Shown: in pieces, positions 12,501-27,500 of the stretch
How the letters are laid out: the number at the start of each line of letters is the position of its first letter
Numbering within the stretch: position 1 is the first letter of the stretch
Source: Hexactinellida sp. DTS-2022
Lineage: Eukaryota > Porifera > Hexactinellida
Assembly: GCA_028753945.1 (NCBI GenBank)
Contig: JAPNXP010000005.1
Coordinates: 496,001 to 560,000 of the forward strand
Direction: 5' to 3'
Length of the DNA: 64,000 nucleotides
Program-made: the position numbers and the translations under genes
Notes under the pieces: generated by a model
What the model was told of the DNA's origin: nothing
Seen by the model: the letters and a program-made list of their open reading frames with translations, nothing else
Databases searched by the model: none

Positions 12501-15500
12501 TGCGTAACTGTCTCACTCCATCACCTGTTTGTCAGCTGTGATGATCCACTTAGTATCTACAAGCTAGATAAAGTGTCTGGGGACATTCTGTGTTGTGTTA
12601 AAACAGAGTATATCATGTGTGGTCTGTCAGTTGACACAGACACACTGTATGTAGGAATGTGTCTAACTAATAGCATATCTCATTTCAGTGTTGAGGATTT
12701 CCGCTCTGTCGATAGGACTCCACTTAACTCTCCACACATAACAAAGGACACTATGCTACGCGACCTGAAATTAGCTCCCTCTCTATTTATAGTCCTGTTT
12801 GATGTCTGTCCCTATTCCATCCAATCATTTACCAGAGATGGGAACCTAATGCATTCGATTGTGTTACAGGAACAGCTGATTGGAGCTAGCTATTTCTGTC
12901 TGGACAGACACATGAATATCATAATTAGTGACTGGAGTGCTCATAGTGTTAAAGTGTTCGACAGAGAGGGACAGCTTGTCGGTACCATGGGACACAATGG
13001 GACAGGACCTGGAGAGTTCCTATCTCCTAGCGGCATAGATATCAACAAGGAGGGACTTGTTGTTGTTGTTGATAAGAAGTCCTCTCATATGCTACAATTC
13101 TTCTAATTCCTATTTGTTTGCGTTTGTTTATCATGAAAATAATATAATAACTGTTGACTAACTTTAATAATATTCTTCTTATTTAAATTTGTTACACCAG
13201 TTCTAATTTATAATCACTATAAGCAAATAAACAAACAAACAAACAAACAAACAAACAAACAAACAAACAAACAAACAAACAAACAAACAAACAAACATAC
13301 AAACATACAAACAAACAAACAGTACAAAGTTAACTACAAACAAACATACAAACAAACATACAAACATACATACAAACATACATACAAACAAACACATATA
13401 CAAACATACAAACAAACAAACAAACAAACACACATACAAACAAACAAACAAACAAGCAAGTATCCTTATGACTGTTTGTATTATTTATTAGACTAACCTA
13501 TTAACCTATTATACTGTTTATATTATTTATTAGACCTACGGATAAAGTAGCGGTAATATTGTATACTATATTAGCTCGAGCTTTATAAGTAAATTCTTAA
13601 CCGTATTTACTGCATATACTGTATACTATTTATACTATTTATTAGACCGACGGATAAAGTAGACCCTGTGTCGCTACCAAAGCTGGATGGGTTTAACTGG
13701 GGACAGATCGGTCCGATTACTCTCCTAAACCTGGCGCATCTCTCCGGGCTATGGGACGACGAGGAAATGAATGTGCTCACTGCTGGCGCCCCGTTTCTTA
13801 GCAGGGGATACGCTAAGTTAGTATAGGCAGTGGTTATAAATAAACCATCTGCATATACGTACGTATAGTACAGTAGTGACAACTTATAATGCATATAATG
13901 TAGTGGTTATAAATACACCAAACGTAGAATGCTTTAGGGGATCCACGGTTGGGAATTGCTGTTATACATAAATATAATTGTACGTATATTACAGTGGTGT
14001 TCGCCTTAGCATGGCAATTGCTCTATATTGCTATATAGCATATAATAATATTGTGTGTTGTATGGTAATTTATTCCCGGATATTTCTAGTTAGTTAGGTG
14101 CTACCGTGTACGTATACCAAGTATTTATTCGCGATTATAAAATTCTTCCCTTTAAAAGGGGGATTATTCGAGTAAATACTGTAAACAAATTTGTTTACTT
14201 GTTTACTTACGATTTGTTGTCAGACACCTGCTGACTGGTCAGGACGCTATGGAAGTGACACATTCCAGCTCTGCTGTCCCTATCAACGTAACTGGGTCTC
14301 TGGAATGGAGACAGATTCTTATGTGGGAAGTACAGGCAATGGCTTTAAGGACTCTACAGGTAATGTGTGTGTAGTTTGTATTAGCTATTGTAATATTGTA
14401 ATGGTGAAATGTAGTGAATTTGTTGAGAATATTTTGACCTTTGTTTATTTGTTTGTTTGTTTGGTTGTTTGTTTGTTGTTGTTTGTTTGTTTGTTGTTTG
14501 TTTGTTAGTTAGTTTGTTTGTTTATTTGTTTTTTAATTTGTTCATATAGTTATTTATTCGTTCATTTGTTCATTTGTTTATTTATTTGTTTGTTTATTTG
14601 TTTGTTTGTTCATTTGTTTATTTGTCTATTATTTGTTCATTTATTTATTTTTGTTTTTATTTGTTTATTTGTTTACTTGTTAATTATTATTTTTTATCTC
14701 TTTGCTATTCTACTATTGTTTACTTTCTGTTTGTTGTTGTTTACAGACCGTGCTCACACAAGATCGCTTTCTCCAGCTTCTAACCTACCACCCCATCTCG
14801 ATAAGCGACCAGACCCTAACAGAGGACAAGGCAGATCTCTCCCAGGCTGTTCAACAAATAATGCGACACATCGTAACACGCTCCACCTCCCCCAGCCCGC
14901 TTGTACCGGCTGTCTCTCTCGCGTGTCTCGAGACAGCTCACGGACTCCTTATTAGGAACTCTATTCTTAAGCTATACACAGATTGTGCAGGTACATAATA
15001 TACAGTATACGTAATCTATATTTAAAACCCGGTTTCTAAAACATGAATTTTGATGCTATTCTGATCCCGAATAAAGTACAGTAGATGTCGGATATAAGAG
15101 TTGGAAAACGGTTGCCATATACCCTATATGTTTTATGTTGGTTATAAGAACATGCCGGTTATAAGTACATTATATGCAGTTCCCGACGATGTGTTTATAA
15201 CCGGCATCCACTGTATTCTATTATTTTATACTATTATTTTATTCTATTATTTTATTCTATTATTTATTCTATTATATTATTATATTATTTATTCTATTAT
15301 ATTATTATATTATTTATTCTATTATATTATTCTTACTAATTAGACGCAATCCTGGGTGGCGACAAGCTTGACGAAAAGGAGTTATCCATAGTCCATATCC
15401 CCACCCCCCCACCCGACCTACCTAAGATATATCATCCCACGAATGTGCCTCCCCCGATCCCGCCTAAAACGAGACATGTGTCCCCTGCCCCCCTGTCCCC

Positions 15501-18500
15501 TGTGGCGACGCCCACTTATGTCACTCAGCTGCTGGAAATGGGATTCTCAGAACAGCAAGTTAATAGAGCGAGGAGGAAGCTTAAACTTAATTCAAATGAG
15601 TCGATTGCTAATCAGAGTAAGTTAACAGTAAATACTAGTATACATACACAGTCAGGTTCTTGTATTATGAACATTCAAGGGACCAATAATTGTGTACAAA
15701 TTGAGATACCTAATAATAAGCGAACTCCGCTTAATACAAAACCCAAATTATATAAAATTCACATCATATACGTAGGGTAGAACCTCGTTAATACGAACAC
15801 CAGGGGACCGTCAAAATGTGTTCGCCTTATCCAGAATTCGTATTAACCAATATCATTTGTATTGAAAAGGCTTTGAAGGGGACTGAAATAGTGTTCGTAT
15901 CAACCGTGTTCCTACTAACGAGGTTCTACTGTATTGTTATTACTATCCACTGTATTGCTACTATACTATGTGCTATATATACTATTCCTGTCCATAGCCA
16001 GTTCGCTTGTGATGTGGCTGCTGGAGCACGCTAACGAGGATGACAGCGGGGGAGAGACAGCCGAGCCTCCTCCCCCGCTCCCCCCCAGAGAGGAGCCCGT
16101 ATTCCCTCTGACGCTGGAGCAGTCGCTAGCCAGAGAGGAGTACCCGCCCCAGGCCCCCCTGACCCCCCCTGCCGACCCCTCCCTCCTCACGGCAGAGAGG
16201 CAACCCAGGTCGGATACGGACAGGTTCCTAGAAGGACTCTTCCCAGATGTAAGTGTATTGTTGTAGCTTTACATAAGCTAGTTAAGTATACTACTGATGT
16301 TAATTGTACTGTACTTCATTAGCTATATTACTGTACAGTCGAAACCGGTTTGTACTAACCAATTCTTTGCACGTAAATAAAATAAGAAAAATCAGATAGT
16401 TAGAATAAATCGATTGAGAATAAAACAAATTGGAATTTCCTATACGTTAAGAATAAATAGTTACGTAGTTAGAAAAAACCGGTTTCGACTGTATGTTAAT
16501 TGCAACATGATTCCTTTGGGTTTTAACTTAACTTAACTATATTAATTAATTAAGTAGATACTTAGACTCTCGTTAATAGGAGCACCAGGGGACCGTCTAA
16601 AATTGTTGGTATAGTCCAGAAAGCATTATGTGGCACAGTGGTTCCCAACCTTGGGTCCACAAGAAATTTTAGAGATTTGTATTACAGGCAATGGTCGGGG
16701 GTCCACATAATGTTTGGTATTTACTATATGGGGTCCACGGTTGAATTACTATGTATAATATTTATACTTTCTTATTTCTGTAGTTTAACAGAACTGATTT
16801 TTCAGTTGCTAAGAATCTCGGGAAGAGGAATGGAAACGTTTGTAAGGATTTGTTAGAAGGCCCCGATCCGACAGCGTTTGGTGAGTTATTATTTGTTTTC
16901 TATTTATGTATATACATATTTGAGATTAAAAATAGGAAATACAGTCGACTCTGCTTAATAGAGTCACCTCGGGACCAGGTTACTTTGACCCGATTAAGCG
17001 GAGAAATCTATTAACCGAAAATATTTTAAGCAAAAATGTAATTCAAATCCTATGATATTTTGACCCGATTGAGCAGTGAAATCTACTAACCGGTGGCTCT
17101 ATTAACCGGAGTCGACTGTATTTGAGATTTCTAGAATATTTATCAATTTGGGGCTTACTTATATATCGGCCAACAAATTTTCAATATATAAACCCGGCTT
17201 CGAAAAGGTTAATTTGATGTTTAAAATGACCTTACCAGTGGCTGAAAATTACGTTTGAAAAGGTATTACCCGATATAGAAAAATTCTTCTAAAATTTAAA
17301 ATCTAGAATCTAGTTTATAAGGAACAATTCTATAGGTTTCATTTTAAACTTTTTGTGTCTGGTTTAGTACGCGATGTGTATAGAAATATCCCAGAAGTAT
17401 CTGGGGAAATGAAAGACAACTGTAAACTATTGTTTTTTAAGAAAAACGAAGGATTTCTATCTTCAAAATCAGAGCTTAAGCAGAGCCCTAGCTCTGATGA
17501 CCCTCTCGGATCTCAAACCGTAAAATCTAACAAACTCTCTCCTGAAAAGGTATTATTGTACAGTGGAACCCCACTTAACGGTCATCCTGGAATATCGGTT
17601 ACTTTTTAAAGTCCCGTTTGATTTAATTTTGTAGATATTAAAATTAAGAATTTACTTATCCACCGATCATCGGTGTTTGTATTAAATAACCTGGCTAGTT
17701 TCTACCGATGGTGTTTTTTATAAACATAAAAATTTTCACAATTACGGCCATATTTGGTAAACAACAACGATGAAGATTCTTATTAAAATTATAAATACAA
17801 TAGAATCTCGTTATATACGAAGTGATTGGGACAGTTAAATTCCTTCGTTATATCCGGATATTCGTTATAAACGGGTATTTCGTTATATCGGATATTCGTT
17901 ATAACCCGAGTTCACTGTATATGAATTTGTGTTGGAATATTAATTAATTAACCCTTAAAATAATATTTAGGAAGACGTTTTTTCCCGGGCGGACACACAA
18001 CTCCTTAACCAATGCAATCAGGTTAATACACTAGATGACTACGTTAACTCTATGGAGAGAATTACAAACGCAATCAAAACACAAATATCGAGACAGCTTT
18101 TACTACTGGCATGTTCCTCTCTATCGCTTAAACCTGATGACTTTATATACGGACTAACTAACATAGGTAGGTTCTTATTGGTTCTTATTCTTATTAGTTC
18201 TTATAGACAAATTCTTATTAGTTCTTATACACAAATTCATATTAGCTCTTATATACAGTCGAAACCGGTTTATTCTAACTATTAGTGATACAATCTTTTG
18301 TAAGAAATTCCAACTTTACTAGTGTTTTTAATCGTTCTTTTCTTACTATTTTTATCTGAAAATAAATAGCTAGAAAAAACCGGTTTCAACTGTACTATAT
18401 GTGTACAGTTAAGGTTCTTATTAAGAACGCTTTGACTTTATATTCGGACTAACATAGGTAGGTTCTTATACACGTATTAGTTGTATTTGTGTACAGTAAA

Positions 18501-21500
18501 GGTTCTTATTCTTATCTAGTTCTTATTAGTTCTTATGCACAAATTAGCTACGTTGACTATATTGTTTACAGTGTATTTTGCTCATAGGAATTGTATAGCA
18601 GAGATTTCTTAGTAAATTTATTAATTTAATTGAATAAATGTTATTTATTTGTATACTATAAATTGAATTACAGTCAAGTTTTTTATTATGAATATTCAAG
18701 GGGCAAAAATTGTGTTCATAATAGAGAGACTTAATAATAAGCGAACTCAACTTAATACAAACCTTATGTAAATTGTTAAATTGGGACCATAGGGCTTGTT
18801 CATAATAAAAAGTTTCCATATTAAGCAGACGAATAATTGACTGTATTTTCAAAAAAAATTGTCTTTTAGGAATCCAGGAATTAACTTTGCTGCTACGCTT
18901 ATTGAGACTTTCTGCAACAAATCGATTTGGTTATTTCAGTTCAGATTTGGACAACAGTATCTGCATTATATCAGCCATCAAACAAGTGTTGAGTAAGGAC
19001 AGTGTGTCCCTAGGGAGAATGCTGCAAATATGCACTAGGGATATTCTAGCTGCGGCTGCCACTGGTAAGACTGGTAAAATAAATAAATATAGTAAACTCC
19101 CGTTATAACCAAGTCGGATTGAAAGGAACTTTGCACTTTTTAATCATTTTTGTTAGGAGAATATTTATCCACCGATCATCGGCGTTTGTATTAAAAAACT
19201 CGCTACTTTCTACCGATTGTTTTTTATGTTTACAAAAAATATCATCGGTACAAAGTAGCGAGCTTTTTTAATACAAACGCCGATGATGATCGCTGTATAA
19301 GTATACTCTTTTGTTATTAAATATTATAGTGAACTCTCGTTATAACGAAATAACCGCTTATAACGAAGTGAGATTTCCCCCAGAGCACTAAACGCATTAA
19401 TTATTATTCGCTTTTAACGAATATCCGGATATAACGAAGGAATTTACAGGTCCCAAGCACTTCGTTATAACGAGAGTTGAATGTAACTTATATGTAGACC
19501 GTCTATTTCTAGACCAGAATTTCTTAACTTAAATAGTATTACCCATATATGGCAGTTGCATTTGATCTACAAAATTTATAGACGGTCTACAAATTTTGAG
19601 CTTAGTTTGTAAGGGCTTTTATAGACCGTCTACATATAAAGTCTACATATGAATTTTTAGCTTAGTATGCTCATATTAATTCTTTTCTGGCAATTTTGAG
19701 AGAATACTTAATTGCTTTTTTTCAACTTACTATTTTGCTTGTATTTCAAGTTATTTTTCCATAGCAACCGTTTCGCCTGAGAGTTATTTCCTGAGTGCTC
19801 ACAGCAATATTAGCGACAGCACTGTGTTCGCTACGATTAATTTCCAAGTTACACAAATGCTTGTTGAGGTTGTTATTGACGTCATAAACTCTCCGGAATA
19901 CAAACATAGGAAATATGGTATGTTTTCCGGATAATACGAACATATTACGACAGTCCCCTGGTGTTCCTATTATGAAAATTGGATCATACCAGGATTAGGA
20001 GCGTACCGTATTTATTCGATTAGTAGCCTAGGCGATTATTGTTTTTAGGCCATTTTCTGACCAATAATTTTTGTGACTTTTCGAGAATATCACATGTTGA
20101 TACAATTTATTTAGTAAGTCGGTTGATAATCGTATTGTGACTTATATTAGATATAGAAATTTACTCAGGGTACCCGTAGTAAATTTGTATTTACTAATTT
20201 GGGGGCTATTATTGGAGGTAGGCAATTATTCGAATAGGGGCTACTATTAGAGCATATACGGTATTTACAAATGGCTGTATAATACACTGATATTACAACA
20301 TATTACGACAGTCCCCTGGTGTTCCTATTAACATAATTACTGTACCTATAGACCAATCTGAAGTGTGTGTATACGGAGTGATTAGCCTAGCGGACGCTTT
20401 GTGTGCCTGTGAATTCTCGGAGCGACTAACTAGCGATAACAAGCAGTGGGTAACCGAGCAGATTGTAAGGATACTAATTGTGCCAAAGGAATGTACTGCA
20501 CACTCTACAGTTAAACCAGGTACCTTATATGTACAGTTATATAAAAGGGCGTAATAGAGGTACTTAATAGAGATTAGTTATAAGAACTTTATATGCAGTT
20601 CCCGACGATGTTCTTATAACCGGTATACACTGTACTTTATATAACAGTTTTATAAAAGAGCTTATTTGTATATCGAGTGTAGTTAGACACATTATACGTG
20701 TTGATATATACAGTCGAAACAGGTTTTTTCTAACCAATTATTTGCATAGAAATAAGGTAAGAAAATACGATAGTTAGAATAAACGGATTTAAAATAAAAC
20801 AAATTTTGAATTTCTTGCACATTTACAATATATAGTTAGTTAGAAAAAACCGGTATACACTATACCTTATATAACACAGTTTTATAAAAGGGCTTATACT
20901 ATATCGGCTAGAATCTTTCAATATAAAACCCGGTTTCGCAAAGGTGTATTTTTGATGTTATAAAGACGAAGTTTAATAAGTGAAATAATATATACACGTA
21001 CAGGAAAAAAAAAAATTACTCGACAAGTGAATATTTACAGTAAGATTAATTACATCTACTTCTAATAAAATTGTTTGCTAAAGGGTATAGTGTTTTATTC
21101 TACTGTATTTATTTATTTTTCTAAATTTAGAACTGACTTTGGTGGAGGCTTTATTAGAACTACAAGGGCATTCTAAACAGGTACAATGAACAGTTATATT
21201 TCAATGCGTTATAAATAGGTAGACTATAATTTGATTATATCCGATAGGTTATGGCAACTGTTTGGTCTGAAAAGACAACTCAACTATTTTCAATGTAAGT
21301 TGCAGTAGAACTTCGTTAGTACGAACACGGTTAATACGAAATTCCGGTTACGTAATACGAACACTATTCAGTCCCCTTCAAAGCTTTTAATACAAATGTT
21401 ATTAGTTAATACGAATTTCGGATAATACGAACAAGTTTCTACGGTCCCCTGTTGTTCCTATTAGCGAGAGTCTACTGTATATTATAATGTTTAAGAGAAT

Positions 21501-24500
21501 TAACTAATCATTAAGATTCTATATTTAGATCTAAAGATAATACAATACGAATTTGGAAGTCTAGAAAATCTGTGGATAACAAGCTGTTAATTAACACTTC
21601 TACTCTCGATTTCTCTTCCGAGACACAAACACCTACTGACCAACAGGAATCCCCACCCAAACTAATCAACCCAACAGTTCTGCCGTATATAGCTGTTGAT
21701 GTAAGAATTAATATTAAGTTTTCCAATTAATTACTTTGTACTTGTATACAGTGGACTCCACTTAATAGAGTTACCTCGGGACCAGGTTACTTTGACCCGA
21801 TTAAGCGGAGAAATCTATTAACCGAAAATATTTAAGCGAAATATTTGTTCCATAAACCCTGTGAAATATATTAACTGGTGTCTACTGTGTACATTTATAT
21901 TTATTGTTATTTATTTTTTTAGTATTCAGGAGAGTATATTGCTGCTAGCAGACAACATACTATCAATGTGTGGTATACAGAATATATAAACAACAACAAC
22001 AACAACAACAACAAACAAACATTGAGATGTATACAGAAGTTAAACAAACTTGTTACATTTTCTTGTTTCAAGACTCCTTGTACAAACTCCCCAACTACCA
22101 AAGAACCGCTAGAATACATTCCTTCTCTCCTATCTGGTTGTATAGACGGATCTGTTTACTCAGCTGCTGTTAAATTGGATTCTGGGGAGGGAAAGTTGAG
22201 TTTGGAATTCATAGAGTTAGAAGATATGAGACTGTATGACAACGGTTAGTTATGTTTGGTTGCTTAATGCGACTTGCGGTTAATACAGACTCCTTTCCGG
22301 TTACTTTTAAAGCCTTTTATTACTTGGATCAGACCTTAATTGGATCAGACCAGGATTAGGAGTGTATTTACAAATGGCTGTATAATGTATAATACTCGGT
22401 AACAAATGATAATATTAATTTTGGAAGGGGACAAAATTTCAACTGTCCCCTTGTGTTCCTCTAACGAGAGTCCAAACTCTTGACAATAATAAAATATTTG
22501 TTTATCCATAGGCAGAATAAGCTCTATATACAGTCAGGTCTGCTTATTGTTAACAATATTTCGTCTGCTTATTATATGAACATTTTATTATGAACAAGCC
22601 CTATGGACCCAAATTTAACAACTTACATAGGGTTTGTATTTTGTTGAGTTCGCTTATTATGAAGTCTCTCTATTATGAGCACAATTTTTGATCCCTTTAA
22701 TGTTCATAATACAAGAACCTGACTGTATACAATATTCACACATTCCTTTATCTAGGTGCCGTTGTTAAGATGGTATGGGATGAATCAGGGCACACGCTAG
22801 CTATAGGCTCTTCCAAGGGATCTGTCACGATATTCTCACAAGAGAATAACAGCGGTAGAATCTGCAGAGATAAAACACTAGTATTACACGAGGTAATTTA
22901 CAGTCGACTCTGATTAATAGAGTCACCTCGGGACCAGGTTGTTTTGACACGATTAAGCGGAGAAACCGATTAACCGAAATATTGTAAGCCAAACTGTAAT
23001 TCTGTACAATAAATCCTGTGAAATTTTGACCCCGTTAAGCGGAGAAACCGATTAACCGGTGGCTCTATTAAGCGGAGTTGACTGTATATATTTTATAGTC
23101 ATTATGACGTAAATTCGAAAATAAGTTAGGATAAAGGATAAATTTCTAGAAATGGGTTCGTATTAGTACTTTACATGTTCTGTCAAATATCTGCCCTGGG
23201 TTTATTCTAATGTCTTTAATCGATTCTGGAAATACTCTCGTTCATGAGAACACGGATAAGGGAAATAGCAGTTAAGGAGTACAATGTTCTTCCCCTAGCC
23301 TATACAAATGCATGCAAGTGACTCCGGTTAATACGAATTCCGGTTAATACGAACAAATTTAGACGGTCACCTGGTGTTCCTATTAACGAGAGTTTACTGT
23401 ATACTGTACATACTTTTTTTGTACAGTCAACTCCCGTTATAACCAAGTCGGATATAACGAAGTACCTTCTTATAACGAAGTCATTAAATGGTCCGAAATC
23501 CTTCTTATTACATGATTAAAATGGATATAACGAACGAAATGGATATAACGAAATTCCGCTTATAACGAAGTCATTTATTTCCCATATATCCTATAAGCTA
23601 TTGATTGTACTCCGGTTATAACGAAATGAACTACGGTCCCGAGCACTTCGTTATACACGGGAGTTGACTGTACGTATATACAAATTAATTGCGATATAAT
23701 AGCATAAACGGTTTTTTTTTTAATAGAAAAAACGGGGAGGTTTCACTATAAATATTTGTATACCGTATATACTCTAATAGTAGCCCCTATTCGAATGATC
23801 GCTACCTCCAATAATAGCCCCCCCAAATTAGAAAATACAAATTTACTACCGGTACCCTGAGTAAATTTCTTTATCTAATATTAGTCGCAATACGATTATC
23901 AACCGACTATACTAAATATATTGTATCAACATGTGATATTCCCGAAAAGTACAAAAATTATTGGTCTACTATTCGAATAAATACGGTATTTTCTACATGT
24001 TTCCTGTTACATTTCTTAGAACGTTGTACACAGTCTCCAGTTTAACAGCTCTGGTACTCTGCTAGCTACTCTAGCTGATGGAGAAGCTATTAAGGTTTGT
24101 AATATTATAATATTATAATTTTTTAATTTTTTTAATTTTTGTTTTATAATCAAACAATACAGAATATTATTAATAAATACTACAAGCATTAAGGAGAATT
24201 AAGCAAATATTTGTAGACGATAGTTTTTGTTTTGTGACACACAAACTAATCTCCCGTTTGTATCTATAGCTATTCCTTGGGGCTGATAGAACATTCCTTG
24301 TTCGTGTCCCTCTCTTCCTATGGTGTGTAGGAGGTTGCCTGCTGGGGAGAATACACGAATGGAGTGTGAGCCGTAATCGCTAATGACAATGTTGTTATTT
24401 GTGTCCAAACAGAAGAACATTGGGTATAACACATCCTTTCCATGTCCACAGCTAATGAGAGTGTGTAGCATGTCTCCCTCTAGTGACAGTACCAGCATAC

Positions 24501-27500
24501 ACTGATCCTTGTATGGACACAGTACGTATACGCGGTCATGTGATAGCTTGACGTCATATGGTTGTGATATTGCCTGATGTTTGATGTTCCTCACATGGTT
24601 TAGGTATGTGTCGAATACACAGATTCTGTTGTTATAGCTATCTGCTATGAACACCTGTCCGTTGGGATCTGTTGTTAGTTGTTTGGGAAATAGGAATTCT
24701 CCGTTATTCGATCCCTTCTTACCAATCTGCTTAACGAGGCTAAAATCAGTTAGCGAATATTTGCTTATACTGTGTTCCCTGTCGCTACTAACATACAAAC
24801 TATTCTCATGAATAGCTATGCCATATGGTGTATACAGCTGTCCGTCACTTAACCGATTGAGATACTCTCCTGTTTCGGAGAATATCTCTACTCTGTTGTT
24901 GCCACTATTTGCTACGAATATTTGGTTTGTAGCTTCGTTAATGGCGACACTAGATGGACAATTCAACTTGCCAGGCCCTGAACCTTGTTTCCCAGTAGCG
25001 ACAGTGGGCAAATGGAATGTGGCGTAGTTAGGCCCTACTGGTACCTGTGTAATCTCTCCGAGACGGGAAATGCTCACTTCGAGGTCTCGTGTGTCGCACC
25101 GCCACCTGAATTCTGTCTCAGCTGGTATGTTCGTTCTCAGTTCCCTCATTTTCTGGTCCAGTTCTGAGACCATTCTCTCCTGCATGGACTGAAGGGGGTT
25201 CTCCTTCAAAAGTGTCTGTAGAGCTGTCCGGGCGGTGGTTAGTTGTGTTTCCATTTCGTTTCGAGCCACCTCTGCGGCTCTCTTCTCCTCGCGTGCGTCG
25301 CGGACCTGAGTCAGCAGCTGAGCTCTGCGGAGATTCAGTAGAGCTATGAGGCCGTCTATGGATCTGTTTATTCGTGTCTCTACGGGTTCTGCTGCTGGAG
25401 GGGGAATGGGATAGCGAGCTGCCATTTGATTGTTGTAGAATAATAGTTGTATAGTTTAGGTATGAATTGGTTGCTTTGAATAATCTGTGTATTTATAGCT
25501 GTGTTATGATTTGTTTGTTGCAACAAACAACAATGATGATGTGAGTATAATGTGGTAGTACACAACAACACGAGTTATACACGTGTATGTAGTTATGTCT
25601 CGTTACTAGGATGCTGTAAGGAATGTGGTTAAGAGTTCTTTAATTTTGTGTAGTTGCAATATTCAGTATAATAACATATCATATTCTACTGTAAATTTAA
25701 TTTTGATAGTTGCAATATTCGTTATAGAATAACAAGAGATTATATTTCTACTGTAGATTTCTGGAAGGTTGAATGGAGAATGGGATAACATTGGTTTTAT
25801 TGCTCTTCCAAATCAAACTTGTTTCTCTTGGTTGCATTCACAGATTCCTCAAAGCAAAGACTTTATAGCTTGGTATGTGTTTGTTTGTTTGTTTGTTTGT
25901 TTGTTTGTTTGTTTGTTTGTTTGTTTGTTTGTTTGTTTGTTTGTTTGTTGTTGTTTGTTTTTTTGTTTTTTTGTTTGTTTGTTTGTTGTTTGTTTGTTTG
26001 TTTGTTTATTTATTTATTTGTTTTTTTGTTTGTTTGTTTGTTTGTTTGTTTGTTTGTTTGTTTGTCTGTTTGTATCTCATTTATTTACTTTTCATTTGTT
26101 TGGATTTCATTTTCACTTACTTATTGGAATTTCTTATATATCAGCCAACAACTTTCCTAATATAATTTTCAGGCACCGGCAAGGTCATTTGTAACATCAA
26201 AAGTTCACCTTTTCGAATCCGGAATTTATACTGAAAGTGTTGACCGATATATAAGTAAGCCCTTGTTTACCTAACATTTATTTACTTGTTGTTATTTACC
26301 TTAGCGGAGGTGACAGAGGGTTTGTTTACGTGTGGTCTTTGCCTAACTGGCCATATGACATACAGGTCGCCTCGCAATTAGATGCTACATCTCTGTTAGA
26401 CAAACAGTTAGAGCAAATAGTGACATGCTACTCAATTAGCAGTGGTGTTACTTGTCTGACATTCTCTATAGATGGAATGTTTGTGTTAGCCGGACATAAG
26501 GATGGCACTGTTTCTATGTGGCTAGCAAGTGTTAGTTCTTTATACGTATAGTACAGTATAACCTCTTTAGTACGAACTAGTGTAGTAAAATTTCCAAAAA
26601 AATTGTTTTCCATGGAAATTTCTGGAAAGATTACATATTTCAAATTATGCTTAGGAACTTTATTTGAAATTGCCAAAATTTTATGCTACTTAAGTTAATT
26701 AATTCCGAGGAAAAATAACAAGCGCACAGTAACAATTATAGATATGGTTTATCAAAATTTCAAAACTAGGTGTATATAATAGTTTTTCCATGTAAAATTT
26801 CCGGAAATTTGGGAATTTTTTGGAAATTTCCTAGGAAATTACCCGAGCTTACAACACTAGTAAGAACACGGTTAATACGAATGTCCGGATAAAACGAACA
26901 AACAGTTCCACAAATCAGGTCCCTACAATGGCTATTCAATAGGTATTACTCCGATTAATACGAACTCCGGATAAAGCGAACAAACAGTTCCACAAAATCA
27001 GGTCCCAATAATGGCTATTCAATAGGTATTACTCCGGTTAATACGAACTTCGGATAAAGCGAACAATTTTACCATCCGTTGGTATTCATATTAACGAGGT
27101 TCTATTGTACATTGTCATTGTCTATTAAACTCAATTGTTTATTGTTTGTTTACTCAGTCTGGTGAAGAGCTTGTTTACACTCAAACTAATAATCCAGTTG
27201 TATCAATAACGCCAAGTTCTGATAGAATAATTACTTGTCATCTTAACTCCTCAAATCTACACTATCTACCACTAACACCGGATATAATATTCAAAACTCG
27301 TACGCTCTACTATTGCAATGCCAAACTAAGATCCTATGGACTTGAGAAAAATCCATTTCTTCAAGCATTCTTATCTCAGTTGGGAAATATACTGTATAGG
27401 AGGCACATATCAGAACAGGTTAGTTATATACAGTCAGGTCTGCTTATTGTGAACGATCTTTTATCTGCTTATTGTGAACTACAATCGACTCCGCTTAATA

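Noticed and set aside
13203-13451. FVCLFVCL-type frames, also at 14440-14955 and 25769-26194
   Set aside because: TTTG/AAAC microsatellites give such frames by composition.
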